DNA from: DATARH01 sp035570495
GTDB lineage: Bacteria; Pseudomonadota; Alphaproteobacteria; ATCC43930; CGMCC-115725
Reading direction: 5' to 3'
NCBI GenBank assembly: GCA_035570495.1
Contig: DATMLO010000241.1
Span: forward strand, 1 to 42,622
Length of the DNA stretch: 42,622 nucleotides
The notes beneath the pieces were generated by a model. It worked only from the letters and a program-made list of their open reading frames with translations, was not told the DNA's origin and ran no database searches. Every line of letters begins with the position of its first letter. The first letter of the stretch is position 1. Positions 1 through 8,305 of the stretch are shown in pieces. Both the position numbers and the translations under genes were made by a program.

Positions 1-1033
1 GTTCAAGATAATAGCTTTCGCTCAATAGCGGCTGGTTGCTCGGATTGGCGCTACCGGCGATACCCACCGGCCGGCGACGCCAGCGCTCGTCGACGAGCAG
101 CGTGCCGCCGGCCGAATTCTCGCCCTCGATGTCGATGTTGGCGATCCGGTTGCGCAGTTCGCTCGGCATCGGCAGCTTGACGAGGGCGGTGGTGGCGTCG
201 GCACCGATCGTCGCGCTTTGCCGCGCGAGCAGCGCGCCGTCCTCGGCGCTGGCGCGCACCGTAACCGTGCGCGGCACGGGGGCCGGCAGGGTCTTCACCG
301 CGACGGTCAGCTCCTTGCCGGCGCTGTCGCCGCCCTCGCCGCCCGGCGCGACGAGGCGCGGCGCGTCGGCGCGGTAGGCCGTCAGGTAGCGAAAGCCGCC
401 TCGCTGCGCGAGTGCGGCGGTGAAATCAGCCGTGGCGCCATCATCGACATCGTCGCTGATCCACACCGCGCCGGTGCCTCTGGACAACGGCAGCGCATCG
501 AGCCGCGCCAGCGCCGCCTTGCGGTCGACCGGCCAGGGCTTTGGCGCCATCGACTCGATGGCGGCGCGCGCGTCGGCGGCGCGTACCGGCTGCAGCGGCG
601 GCGCCGGCTGATCGGACGCAAGGGGCGCCGTCGCCAGCAGCACGACCTGGCGATCCTCGCGCTCGGCCTCGTTGAGCACATCGAGCGCCGCGCTCTGCCG
701 CGCCGGCCAGTCATGCGCGGACGCCCAGCCGTCATCGATCACCAGGATCAGCGGCCCGCTGCCGACGAGCGGCGTCTGCGGATTGATCAGCGGGTGCGCC
801 AGCCCGACGATGACCAGCGCGGCGAGGATCGTGCGCAGCACGATGAGCCAGAGCGGTGTCCGCGCCGGCGTCTCCTCGCGGCGGGCAAGCCCGAGCAGCA
901 GGCGCAGCGCCGGAAACGGGATGCGCCGCGGCGCCGGCGGCGTCACACGAAGCAGCCACCAGATCACTGGCAGCCCAATCAGCGCCGCCAGCAGCCAGGG
1001 TGATGCGAAAGCCAGCGAGCCGAGGGTGAGCAT
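1..1033 (-). CDS. BatA/DUF4159-type membrane protein, N-terminal part (runs off left edge)
   Basis: The gene opens at the ATG complementary to 1031-1033 and is still open at base 1, so only about 344 residues are visible. The N-terminus (MLTLGSLAFASPWLLAALIG...) gives one membrane segment, followed by the Arg/Pro-rich linker usual for BatA-type N-termini and a second hydrophobic segment near residues 60-80 (WLIVLRTILAALVIVGLA). After that comes a von Willebrand A-like strand with a degenerate MIDAS (LILVIDDGWASAHDW). This arrangement is known from alphaproteobacterial DUF4159 proteins encoded next to MoxR ATPases and DUF58 proteins, as here. Role inferred: envelope-associated partner of the MoxR chaperone system. 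The DUF4159 domain itself would lie outside the window. Confidence 0.82.
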   Translation of the reverse strand, partial: MLTLGSLAFASPWLLAALIGLPVIWWLLRVTPPAPRRIPFPALRLLLGLARREETPARTPLWLIVLRTILAALVIVGLAHPLINPQTPLVGSGPLILVIDDGWASAHDWPARQSAALDVLNEAEREDRQVVLLATAPLASDQPAPPLQPVRAADARAAIESMAPKPWPVDRKAALARLDALPLSRGTGAVWISDDVDDGATADFTAALAQRGGFRYLTAYRADAPRLVAPGGEGGDSAGKELTVAVKTLPAPVPRTVTVRASAEDGALLARQSATIGADATTALVKLPMPSELRNRIANIDIEGENSAGGTLLVDERWRRRPVGIAGSANPSNQPLLSESYYLE

Positions 1034-1043
1034 CACAACAGAC

Positions 1044-1136
1044 CGTCATTGCGAGCGGAGCGCAGCAATCTCCCGCCGTCTTGGCCTCCGTCGGAAGGAG
1101 ATTGCGGCGTCGCGCTAAGCGCTCCTCGCAATGACG
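1044..1136. repeat. REP-like inverted repeat between DUF58 and BatA genes
   Basis: The two ends are near-complementary: CGTCATTGCGAG at 1044-1055 and CTCCTCGCAATGACG at 1122-1136. Internally, GCAGCAATCT near 1062-1071 pairs with AGATTGCGGC near 1099-1108. The core CGTCATTGCGAGGAGCG is a common intergenic palindrome in Alphaproteobacteria. It sits inside an otherwise compact minus-strand operon and would fold into a long hairpin in the mRNA, which could uncouple expression of the two flanking genes. Confidence 0.7.
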
Positions 1137-1145
1137 AGCGCGCCG

Positions 1146-2099
1146 TCATCGGCGCCGGTCCGGCGCCAGCGCCGCGTGCAGCGCGAGCAGCGCAAGGTAA
1201 GGCGGCCGATCGGTACGGTGCGTGCTGAACGACCAGCCGACCGCCTGCGTCATCGCCTGCAGCCCCGCACGATGTTCGCGAAACCGGCCGGCATAGGCGT
1301 CGCGGATGGTCTCAACACGGCCGACCAGCAGCTCGTCGCTGTCTTCGACACCCTCGAAACGCACCCGGCCGTCAAACGGCAGGTCTTCCTCGGCCGGGTC
1401 GACGATCTGCAGCAGATGCCCGGCGAGCCCGGCGGCGGCATAGCCGGCGATGACCTGGTTGATGGCGTCGAGCGGTGCCAGAAAATCGCCGATCAACACC
1501 AGCTGGGCGTGGCGCGGTAGATTCTCGATCGTGGGGAGCCCCTCGGGGACCCCGCCGCGCTCGAGAAGATCGACAACGCGGGTCAGCGCGAGGCGGCCGC
1601 TGATCGGCGTCAAGCCGCTGGCAAGCAGAGAGAGACGCTCGCCGCCGCGCACCAGGAGGCTCGCCAGCGCGACAAGGATCAGCTCGGCGCGTTCGCGCTT
1701 GGTTGGCCAGTCGCCGCCGGGAATGTAAGCAGCCGAGCTATAGTCCATCGATGGCGAGGCGTCACGCCACAGCCATACGCTCTGCGCCGCCTCCCATTCG
1801 GTCTCGCGCACGTAAAGCCGTTGCGACTTGGCGCTCTCGCGCCAGTCGATGCGGGTCGCGGCGTCGCCCGGCTCGTATTGGCGGAATTGCCAGAAGGTCT
1901 CGCCCTGGCCGACCCGGCGGCGGCCATGCACCCCTTGCGCGACGGTCGCGGCGATGCGCTCGGCGGCAACGAGCAGCGGCGGCAGCGCGGCGGCGCTTTG
2001 CTCGGCCCGATGGCGCAGTGAGCCCAACATCGCCGAGTCCCTGGGCCGCGAGCCCAGCGGCCGGGTCGCCATCCGCCCGATGGCGCGCGCTGAGATCAT
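1146..2099 (-). CDS. DUF58 domain protein
   Basis: A 317-residue soluble protein with the DUF58 signature GRRRVGQGETFWQFRQY...PGDAATRIDWR around residues 59-87, followed by a von Willebrand A-like fold starting with WLWRDASPSMDYSS (DxSxS-type MIDAS). DUF58 proteins act with MoxR AAA+ ATPases, probably as the metal-ion-dependent adhesion partner in the maturation or assembly of envelope or respiratory complexes. The start follows the MoxR stop by about 24 nt, consistent with co-transcription. Upstream in-frame ATGs allow a slightly shorter N-terminus, for example MATRPLGSR or MLGSLRHRA. Confidence 0.88.
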   Translation of the reverse strand: MISARAIGRMATRPLGSRPRDSAMLGSLRHRAEQSAAALPPLLVAAERIAATVAQGVHGRRRVGQGETFWQFRQYEPGDAATRIDWRESAKSQRLYVRETEWEAAQSVWLWRDASPSMDYSSAAYIPGGDWPTKRERAELILVALASLLVRGGERLSLLASGLTPISGRLALTRVVDLLERGGVPEGLPTIENLPRHAQLVLIGDFLAPLDAINQVIAGYAAAGLAGHLLQIVDPAEEDLPFDGRVRFEGVEDSDELLVGRVETIRDAYAGRFREHRAGLQAMTQAVGWSFSTHRTDRPPYLALLALHAALAPDRRR

Positions 2100-2123
2100 C
2101 TCGCCTGGAACATCACGCTGGGG

Positions 2124-3125
2124 TCACCGGAGCGGCGCCATCATCTGCTCGATCACCTGCAGCACGCCAACGCCCTCGGCGCGCCCGGCGAAACTCACCG
2201 CCATCCGGTGACGCAGCACCGGCGGCGCCAGCGCCAGCACGTCGTCGACCGACGGCGAATAGCGCCCGTCAAGAAGCGCCCGCGCTCGACACGCGAGCAT
2301 CAGCGCCTGGCTGGCGCGCGGCCCAGGCCCCCACGCGACAAAGCGGCGCGGCCCTTGCGCGTCAGCCTCGGGCCGGCCCGAGCGCACCAGCTTGAGGATC
2401 GCGTCGACGACGCTCTCGCCGACCGGGATTCGCCGCACCAGCCGTTGCGCGGCGAGCAGCTCGTCGCCGGTCATCGCCGGGCGCGGCGGCGTTTCGTCCG
2501 CCCCGGTCGTCGCGATCAGCACCCGCCGCTCTGATTCGAGGTCGGGATAATCGACATCGATCTGTAAGAGGAAACGGTCGAGCTGCGCCTCGGGCAGCGG
2601 GTAGGTGCCCTCCTGCTCGAGCGGGTTCTGCGTCGCCAGCACATGGAACGGCCGCGGCAGCGGATGATATTGCCCGGCGATCGACACGCGGCCTTCCTGC
2701 ATCGCCTGCAAGAGGGCGGATTGCGTACGCGGGCTGGCGCGGTTGATCTCGTCGGCCATCAGAAGCTGGCAGAACACCGGGCCCGGGATAAAGCGGAACG
2801 AGCGGCGGCCGGTCTCGCTCTCCTCCAGCACCTCGGAGCCGAGAATATCGGCCGGCATCAGATCGGGCGTGCACTGGATGCGTTTGTCATCGACGCCGAG
2901 TATGGTGCCGAGCGTTTCGACGAGCCGGGTCTTGGCGAGACCGGGCACGCCGATCAACAGCGCGTGGCCGCCGGACAAGAGCGTGATCAAGGCTTGCTCG
3001 ATCACTTCGCGCTGACCGAAAATATAGTCGCCGATCCGGTCACGGACGATGCCAAGCCGCTCGCCCAGCCTTTCGACTTCGGCGACGAGATCCCCTGGAG
3101 GGGAATTGATGGGTGACGTGGACAC
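2124..3125 (-). CDS. MoxR family AAA+ ATPase
   Basis: About 333 residues with Walker A (GVPGLAKTRL), Walker B (LLMADEINRASPRTQ), the sensor region VLATQNPLEQEGTYPLPEAQ (exactly 20 residues), and the C-terminal AAA lid (GPGPRASQALMLACRARAL). MoxR ATPases are chaperone-like and act on vWA-domain clients, here the DUF58 and BatA-like products immediately downstream. No ATG is available at the N-terminus: GTG at 3125 (or TTG at 3128) is the best start. Either choice makes the 5' end overlap that of the divergent DUF1285 gene, so the two promoters must lie inside each other's coding sequence or leader. Confidence 0.9.
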   Translation of the reverse strand: MSTSPINSPPGDLVAEVERLGERLGIVRDRIGDYIFGQREVIEQALITLLSGGHALLIGVPGLAKTRLVETLGTILGVDDKRIQCTPDLMPADILGSEVLEESETGRRSFRFIPGPVFCQLLMADEINRASPRTQSALLQAMQEGRVSIAGQYHPLPRPFHVLATQNPLEQEGTYPLPEAQLDRFLLQIDVDYPDLESERRVLIATTGADETPPRPAMTGDELLAAQRLVRRIPVGESVVDAILKLVRSGRPEADAQGPRRFVAWGPGPRASQALMLACRARALLDGRYSPSVDDVLALAPPVLRHRMAVSFAGRAEGVGVLQVIEQMMAPLR

Positions 3126-3756
3126 CAAGGTTTCTCAATCCCCAAAACGGGCCGGCAAAAAGCCTGGCCCCATAGATAATATCATTTCGAGCGCGTCGTC
3201 CCCGGCGAACCGCCGCAGCGGCGAAAACCCGTCCCCCTCCGATGGCCCGCCCGATCGTCCCAAACGCCAGGTCATCGATCACGGCGACCTCGATATGAAG
3301 ATCGCCCGCGACGGCACCTGGTTTTATCGCGGCACGCCGATCACACGGCAAAGGCTCGTCAAGCTCTTTGCCTCGGTGCTGCGCCGCGAGGATGACGGCA
3401 GCTACTGGCTGGTCACCCCGGTCGAGCGCGGCCGCGTCGCCGTCGAGGATGCGCCATTCCTCGCCGTCGCAGTCAATTCGGAAGGTTCGGGCCCCAGCCG
3501 CCGCCTCAGTTTCCGGACCAATCTCGACGAGATTGTGGCGGCGGGGCCGGAGCATCCGCTGCGTATCGACACGAATGCAAACGGCGAACCGGAGCCCTAT
3601 CTGCTGGTGCGGCCGGGGCTGGAAGCGCGGCTCAACCGGCCGGTATTCTACGAGCTCGTCGATCTTGCCGATGCCGAGCGCGGCGATCGCGGCGGCCCTT
3701 TCGGACTGTGGAGCGACGGCGTGTTTTTCGACCTCGGTGACCCGGAAGACGAATGA
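3109..3756 (+). CDS. DUF1285 family protein
   Basis: The 215-residue product starts at MGDVDTKVSQSP, preceded by a GGAGGGG ribosome-binding site, which decides the start over an upstream in-frame ATG. An approximately 60-residue Pro/Lys-rich, probably disordered N-terminus leads into the DUF1285 core: DLDMKIARDGTWFYRGTPI, then RQRLVKLFASVLRREDDGSY and the tail GPFGLWSDGVFFDLG. DUF1285 structures show a split-barrel/PduO-like regulatory fold; no enzymatic role is established. Its stop overlaps the start of the nudix gene (ATGA), so the two are translationally coupled. Confidence 0.88.
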   Translation: MGDVDTKVSQSPKRAGKKPGPIDNIISSASSPANRRSGENPSPSDGPPDRPKRQVIDHGDLDMKIARDGTWFYRGTPITRQRLVKLFASVLRREDDGSYWLVTPVERGRVAVEDAPFLAVAVNSEGSGPSRRLSFRTNLDEIVAAGPEHPLRIDTNANGEPEPYLLVRPGLEARLNRPVFYELVDLADAERGDRGGPFGLWSDGVFFDLGDPEDE

Positions 3757-4454
3757 CCCGCCGAACCATGACAACCCATCTGACTCGCGAAGATTTGATC
3801 GCCCGCCTCGCCCGGCAACCCATCGGCCGGCGCGGCTTTGGCGGCACCAGCGATCCGCTCGAGGCAGCGGAAATCCGAGCGGCGACGCGCGGCGACCATG
3901 ACCTCAACCCCGGGGAAACGCCGCCCTCGGCGGCGCTGCGGCCGGCCGCCGTGCTGGTGCCGCTGATCGACCGGCCCGAGGGCATGACCGTGCTCCTCAC
4001 CCAGCGCACCGCGCATCTCTCCGCTCATGCCGGGCAAATCTCGTTTCCCGGCGGCCGGGTCGAGGAACAGGACACCGATGCGGTCGCCACCGCCTTGCGC
4101 GAGACCGAGGAGGAAATCGGCCTCACACGCGATCGGGTCGGCGTGATCGGCCGGCTCGACACCTATGTCACCGGCACCGGGTTCGAGATCACCCCGATCG
4201 TCGGCATCGTCACGCCCGGCTACACGCTGGCCCTCGACGCGTTCGAGGTCGCCGAGGCCTTCGAAGTGCCGCTGTCCTACGTTCTCGACCCCCGCAACCA
4301 CAACCGCCAGGAGCGCGAGTCGGCGGGGCGGACGCGAGTATTCTTTGTGCTGCCGTATCAGGGCCGCAACATCTGGGGCGCGACGGCTGGGATGCTGGTG
4401 AACCTCGCCGAGGTGCTCAACCCTGATCCGCTCAATCCCGAGGCGCCGGGGTAG
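3753..4454 (+). CDS. Nudix hydrolase, CoA pyrophosphatase type
   Basis: A 233-residue protein with the UPF0035/CoA-pyrophosphatase signature: LLTQRTAHLSAHAGQISFPG directly followed by GGRVEEQD, then the nudix box core ALRETEEEIGL. The HxGQxSFPGG element upstream of the box is specific to enzymes that cleave coenzyme A (and acyl-CoA) to 3',5'-ADP and phosphopantetheine, so a CoA-turnover function is favoured over general nucleotide sanitation. The ATG overlaps the DUF1285 stop; a second ATG five codons on (MTTHLTRED) is an alternative start. Family length is typically 190-230 residues. Confidence 0.9.
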   Translation: MTRRTMTTHLTREDLIARLARQPIGRRGFGGTSDPLEAAEIRAATRGDHDLNPGETPPSAALRPAAVLVPLIDRPEGMTVLLTQRTAHLSAHAGQISFPGGRVEEQDTDAVATALRETEEEIGLTRDRVGVIGRLDTYVTGTGFEITPIVGIVTPGYTLALDAFEVAEAFEVPLSYVLDPRNHNRQERESAGRTRVFFVLPYQGRNIWGATAGMLVNLAEVLNPDPLNPEAPG

Positions 4455-4463
4455 CGGTCGGCG

Positions 4464-4745
4464 ATGTCGCGCGAAATCCTGACCCTTGTTGTGCCGCTGC
4501 TGCTGCCGACCGTAGTCTATCTGTTGTGGTTGCGCACGGCGCGCTGGTCGGCGGTGGGCCATCCCGTGGCCTGGCACAAGCTGCCCTGGGTGTGGCTGGC
4601 GCTGAGCGGCGTCATGCTGACCGCCGCGGTGCTGGTGGTCGTTACGGTCGGGTTCGGCACGGCGATGCCGGGAATTTACGTGCCACCGCAGATCGAGAAC
4701 GGCCAGATCGTGCCCGGCCATATCAAGCCGGGAAAGCAGCCGTGA
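4464..4745 (+). CDS. DUF6111 family small membrane protein
   Basis: A 93-residue protein with two predicted transmembrane helices (LTLVVPLLLPTVVYLLWL near residues 6-23 and VWLALSGVMLTAAVLVVVTV near 43-62). A short polar tail follows, with the repeated PP/PG motif YVPPQIENGQIVPGHIKPGK. It matches the small alphaproteobacterial DUF6111 proteins found between CoA-pyrophosphatase nudix and CCA-transferase genes. Function is unknown. Its TGA overlaps the GTG start of the CCA-transferase, so translation is coupled. Confidence 0.85.
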   Translation: MSREILTLVVPLLLPTVVYLLWLRTARWSAVGHPVAWHKLPWVWLALSGVMLTAAVLVVVTVGFGTAMPGIYVPPQIENGQIVPGHIKPGKQP

Positions 4746-5950
4746 CCCGGCTCGAACCGTCATGGCTCGCCGAGGCCCCGGTGCAGCGCCTGCTGGCGGC
4801 GCTTGGCGCCGCCGGGATCGAGGCGCGGTTTGTCGGCGGCTGCGTGCGCGACGCGCTGCTCGGGATCGAGACCGGCGATATCGACGTGGCGACGCCGGCA
4901 CGGCCGGAAGCGGTCATGGCGGCGCTTGAGGCCGCGGAGATCAAGGCGCTGCCGACCGGACTCGCCCACGGCACGGTGACAGCCGTGCTTCCTCCGCGCA
5001 TCTTCGAGATCACCACGCTGCGCCGCGATGTCGAGACCGACGGCCGGCATGCCGTCGTCGCCTTTGACGCCGATTGGGCCGAGGATGCCGCGCGGCGCGA
5101 CTTCACGATCAACGCGATCTATCTGGCGCCCGACGGCACGATCTTCGACCCGGTCGGCGGTCAGGTCGACCTGGCCGCGCGGCGGGTGCGGTTTGTCCGC
5201 GACCCGGCGACGCGGATCGCCGAAGATGTGCTGCGCGCGCTGCGCTATTACCGTTTCGAAGCGCGGTTTGGCGGGAGCGAGGGCGACGTCGGTGCGCGTG
5301 CCGCGTGCCGCGACGCGACGGGCCAATTGCCGACCCTCTCGGCCGAGCGCGTCTGGCGCGAGTTGTCGCGGCTGATCGGCGGGCCCGACCCGGTGCGCGC
5401 GCTGGCGATGATGCGCGACGACGGCGTCCTCGCCGCGATCCTCCCCGAGGCGATGCGCCTCGACCGGCTGGCGGCGGTGCTTCCTCTCGCGGCGGCTGAT
5501 GACGTGATCTTGCGCGTCGCGGCGCTGGTCGAGGTCGGCCCGGCCGGCGCGAAGGCGCTCGCCGCGCGGTTGCGGTTGTCGACGGCCGACGCGAAGCGGC
5601 TCAGCGACCTCGCCGCTCCCTGGCCGATCGATCCGGCCGGCGACGCCAAGGCGCAGCGTCTCGCCATCTATCGCTGCGGCACGGAACGCTACGGTGATTT
5701 GGCGCTGCTGCTGGCCGCTGACGGAAAGCTCAAGCCGACGGCGCTGCGCAAGCTGATCGAGCTGGCGGAAAGCTGGGAGATCCCGGTCTTCCCGCTGGGC
5801 GGCGACGACGTGACCGCACTGGGCATCGCGCCGGGGCCGCGGGTCGGGCGGCTGCTAGCCGCGGTTCAGCGCTGGTGGGAAGAGGGCGATTTTACCGCTG
5901 ATCGCGCCGGATGCTTGGCGCGGCTCAAGGAGATCGCGGCGCAGCCCTGA
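4742..5950 (+). CDS. cca: CCA tRNA nucleotidyltransferase / poly(A) polymerase family
   Basis: A 402-residue class II nucleotidyltransferase starting at GTG in a GTGA overlap with the upstream gene. Visible motifs: FVGGCVRDALLG (GGxVRD, nucleotide fold), GDIDVATPARPE (the metal-binding DxD pair), the RRDFTINAIYLAPDG motif C region, FVRDPATRIAEDVLRALRYY (20 residues; RNA and NTP binding), and a helical C-terminal domain. The enzyme adds or repairs the 3' CCA of tRNAs. It is the last gene of the coupled plus-strand block and its 3' end overlaps the convergent xanthine-dehydrogenase-type gene by 26 bp. Confidence 0.92.
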   Translation: MTRLEPSWLAEAPVQRLLAALGAAGIEARFVGGCVRDALLGIETGDIDVATPARPEAVMAALEAAEIKALPTGLAHGTVTAVLPPRIFEITTLRRDVETDGRHAVVAFDADWAEDAARRDFTINAIYLAPDGTIFDPVGGQVDLAARRVRFVRDPATRIAEDVLRALRYYRFEARFGGSEGDVGARAACRDATGQLPTLSAERVWRELSRLIGGPDPVRALAMMRDDGVLAAILPEAMRLDRLAAVLPLAAADDVILRVAALVEVGPAGAKALAARLRLSTADAKRLSDLAAPWPIDPAGDAKAQRLAIYRCGTERYGDLALLLAADGKLKPTALRKLIELAESWEIPVFPLGGDDVTALGIAPGPRVGRLLAAVQRWWEEGDFTADRAGCLARLKEIAAQP

Positions 5951-8228
5951 TCGCGCCCCAGACGCGCTCGGATGTCGCGGGCATGTCGATATGCTCGATG
6001 CCTAGTGGCGCCAACGCGTCGAGGATCGCGCAGACGATGGTTTGCGGCGCGGCGATCGCGCCCGCCTGGCCCGAGCCCTTGACCCCGAGCGGGTTGGCCG
6101 CGGTCGGCAGCCCGTCGAGGACAATATCGAGATCGGGCAGGTCGTCGGCGCGCGGCAGCGCATAATCAAGCAGCGAGCCGCTCAGCAGCTGGCCCGACTC
6201 AGGGTCGTAAACCGTGTGCTCCAGCATCGCCTGGCCGATGCCCTGCGCGACGCCGCCCTGCACCTGACCGCAGGTCAGCATGGGGTTGATCACCCGGCCG
6301 TAATCGTCGATCGCGAAATAGCTTTCGAGGGTCACCAGCCCGGTCTCGATGTCGATCTCGACCTCGGCGACATGCGTACCGTTGGGGAAAGTGATGACGT
6401 CGCACTCGTTCCACACATAAGCGCCAAGGCCCGGCGCGACGCCTTTGGACAGGTTCGCCGGGTCGGCGGCGGCGCGGGCGACCGCGAGCAGGTCGATGCC
6501 TTGCCCGCTACCGGGGACGCTGAACCGGCCGTCGGCAAATTGGAGCGCGGCGGCATCAGCCTGCAGTAACCCGGCCGCCGCGGCGCGGCCTTTGGCGACG
6601 ACCATCTCCGCCGCACGGTGCAGCGCAAACCCGCCCTGGTGCATCGACCGCGCGCCGCCATGACCATTGCCGCGCGGCACTTCGGCTGTGTCGGCCTGGA
6701 CAAAGCGGAATGTCTCGATCGGCAGTCCCAGCAGATCGGAAGCGATTTGCGGATAGCTGGTCTCGTGGCCCTGGCCGTTCGATTGGGTGCCGAGCAGCAG
6801 CGACACCGTGCCGTCCGTCTCGAAGCGGATTTCGGCGCCTTCGTTGGGCGCGCCGCGCGCCGTTTCGAGAAAGCAGGCGATGCCCAGACCACGCAATTTT
6901 CCTCGCGCGGCCGGGCGGCGTCTCGCGCGCTCTACAGCGCTGTCGAGATTGGCAATGAACTTGCCGCTGTCGACCGTGGTGCCCAGCGCCTTGGGATACG
7001 GAAAGCGGTTGATCAGATTGCGCCGGCGCAGGTCGGCGGGGTCGATGCCGAGCCGGCGCGCGGCGAGCTCGACGAGGCGCTCGATGAGATAATTCGCCTC
7101 GGGCTTGCCGGCGCCGCGATAGGCGTCGATCGGTACGGTATTGGTGAAGACGCCGCGCGCGCTCATGAAGATGGCTGGGATATCGTAGACGCCGCCCATC
7201 GCGGCCGAGGGCGCGTTGGTCGAGCTGCCCGGGCCGCTGGTCGACATGTACGCGCCGAGATTGGCGATCGTCTCGGCCTCCAGCGCCAGGAACTTGCCGT
7301 CGGCGTCGAGCGCGAGGCGGCCCTTCGTCCGGTTGTCGCGACCCTGCGCCGAGGAGATAAAATCCTCGCCGCGCTCGCCGACCCATTTGACCGGCCGGCC
7401 GAGCTTGCGTGCGGCGAACAGCACCAGCACGTATTCGGGGTAGAGAAAATTCTTCATCCCGAACCCGCCGCCGACATCGGGCACGCGGACGCGGATGCGC
7501 TCGGCCGGCATGCGGAAGACCGCATCGGCCAATTGCGCGCGCAGGCTCTGCACCCCCATCCCGCTCAGCAGCAGGTCGAAACTGTCGGCCGCGCGATCGT
7601 ATTGGCCGATCGCGGCGCGCGTCTCGACCGGCGCGACGACCAGCCGGTTGTTGACGAGGTCGAGCTCGACGACATGCGGGGCCGACGCCATCGCCGCATC
7701 GACCGCTGCCTTGTCGCCCTTCTCGAAGCGGTAGGAGAGATTGCCCGGCGCTTCGTCCCATAACAGCGCCGCGCCGGGCGTCAGCGCGGCCGTAGCGTCG
7801 ATCACCGCCGGGAGCACGCGGTAATTGACCGCGACCAGCTCGGCCGCGTCGCGCGCGATGTCGCGAGTGTCGGCGACGACAAAGGCGACCGGATCGCCGA
7901 CATGGCGCACCCGATCGACCGCTAGCGCATGACGCGACGGCACGATCATCGGCGCCACCGTCGCGACTTGCGCGATGCAGGGCAGCGGGCCGATCGTCTC
8001 GGCGGCAAGATCGGCGGCCGTGAAGACGCCATGCACACCGGGCAAAGCTCGCGCCGCCGCGGTATCGATCGCCGCGATTTCGGCATGGCCGTGCGGCGAG
8101 CGAAGCACGTAGCCGTGCAACTGCGCCGGCGCGTCGATATCCTCGACATAGCGCCCGCGGCCGCGCAGGAAGCGCGCATCCTCGAGGCGGCGCACCGACC
8201 GCCCGATCTGTGCGTTACCGTCCGGCAT
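5925..8228 (-). CDS. Xanthine dehydrogenase / CO-dehydrogenase-like molybdopterin-binding large subunit (form II), solitary
   Basis: A 767-residue CoxL/XdhB-type protein. The N-terminus has the aldehyde oxidase a/b hammerhead domain (SVRRLEDARFLRGRGRYVED; SPHGHAEI). The Mo-cofactor domain includes VPDVGGGFGMKNF (GGGFG), the form-II active-site loop AYRGAGK near residue 370 (form I CO dehydrogenases have AYRCSFR there), and GNGHGGARSMHQGG. The C-terminal GVKGSG-AGAI loop carries Gln721 where the family has the catalytic Glu. No FAD-binding (CoxM) or 2Fe-2S (CoxS) subunit gene is adjacent, so the electron-transfer partner must be encoded elsewhere or the protein is not a conventional hydroxylase. 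Substrate unknown. Confidence 0.9.
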   Translation of the reverse strand: MPDGNAQIGRSVRRLEDARFLRGRGRYVEDIDAPAQLHGYVLRSPHGHAEIAAIDTAAARALPGVHGVFTAADLAAETIGPLPCIAQVATVAPMIVPSRHALAVDRVRHVGDPVAFVVADTRDIARDAAELVAVNYRVLPAVIDATAALTPGAALLWDEAPGNLSYRFEKGDKAAVDAAMASAPHVVELDLVNNRLVVAPVETRAAIGQYDRAADSFDLLLSGMGVQSLRAQLADAVFRMPAERIRVRVPDVGGGFGMKNFLYPEYVLVLFAARKLGRPVKWVGERGEDFISSAQGRDNRTKGRLALDADGKFLALEAETIANLGAYMSTSGPGSSTNAPSAAMGGVYDIPAIFMSARGVFTNTVPIDAYRGAGKPEANYLIERLVELAARRLGIDPADLRRRNLINRFPYPKALGTTVDSGKFIANLDSAVERARRRPAARGKLRGLGIACFLETARGAPNEGAEIRFETDGTVSLLLGTQSNGQGHETSYPQIASDLLGLPIETFRFVQADTAEVPRGNGHGGARSMHQGGFALHRAAEMVVAKGRAAAAGLLQADAAALQFADGRFSVPGSGQGIDLLAVARAAADPANLSKGVAPGLGAYVWNECDVITFPNGTHVAEVEIDIETGLVTLESYFAIDDYGRVINPMLTCGQVQGGVAQGIGQAMLEHTVYDPESGQLLSGSLLDYALPRADDLPDLDIVLDGLPTAANPLGVKGSGQAGAIAAPQTIVCAILDALAPLGIEHIDMPATSERVWGAIRAAPRSP

Positions 8229-8305
8229 CGGGCGATTTAGTCGTTTTCTCGTCCATTGCCTGGGAGATTTGTGGCGGAACCCCCGGGCGCAAGCCGGTGG
8301 CCTGG

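Noticed and set aside
3648..4901. 417-codon minus-strand open frame antisense to the nudix gene
   Set aside because: Arg/His/Gln-rich translation typical of an antisense frame; the plus strand has strong nudix and CCA-transferase motifs.
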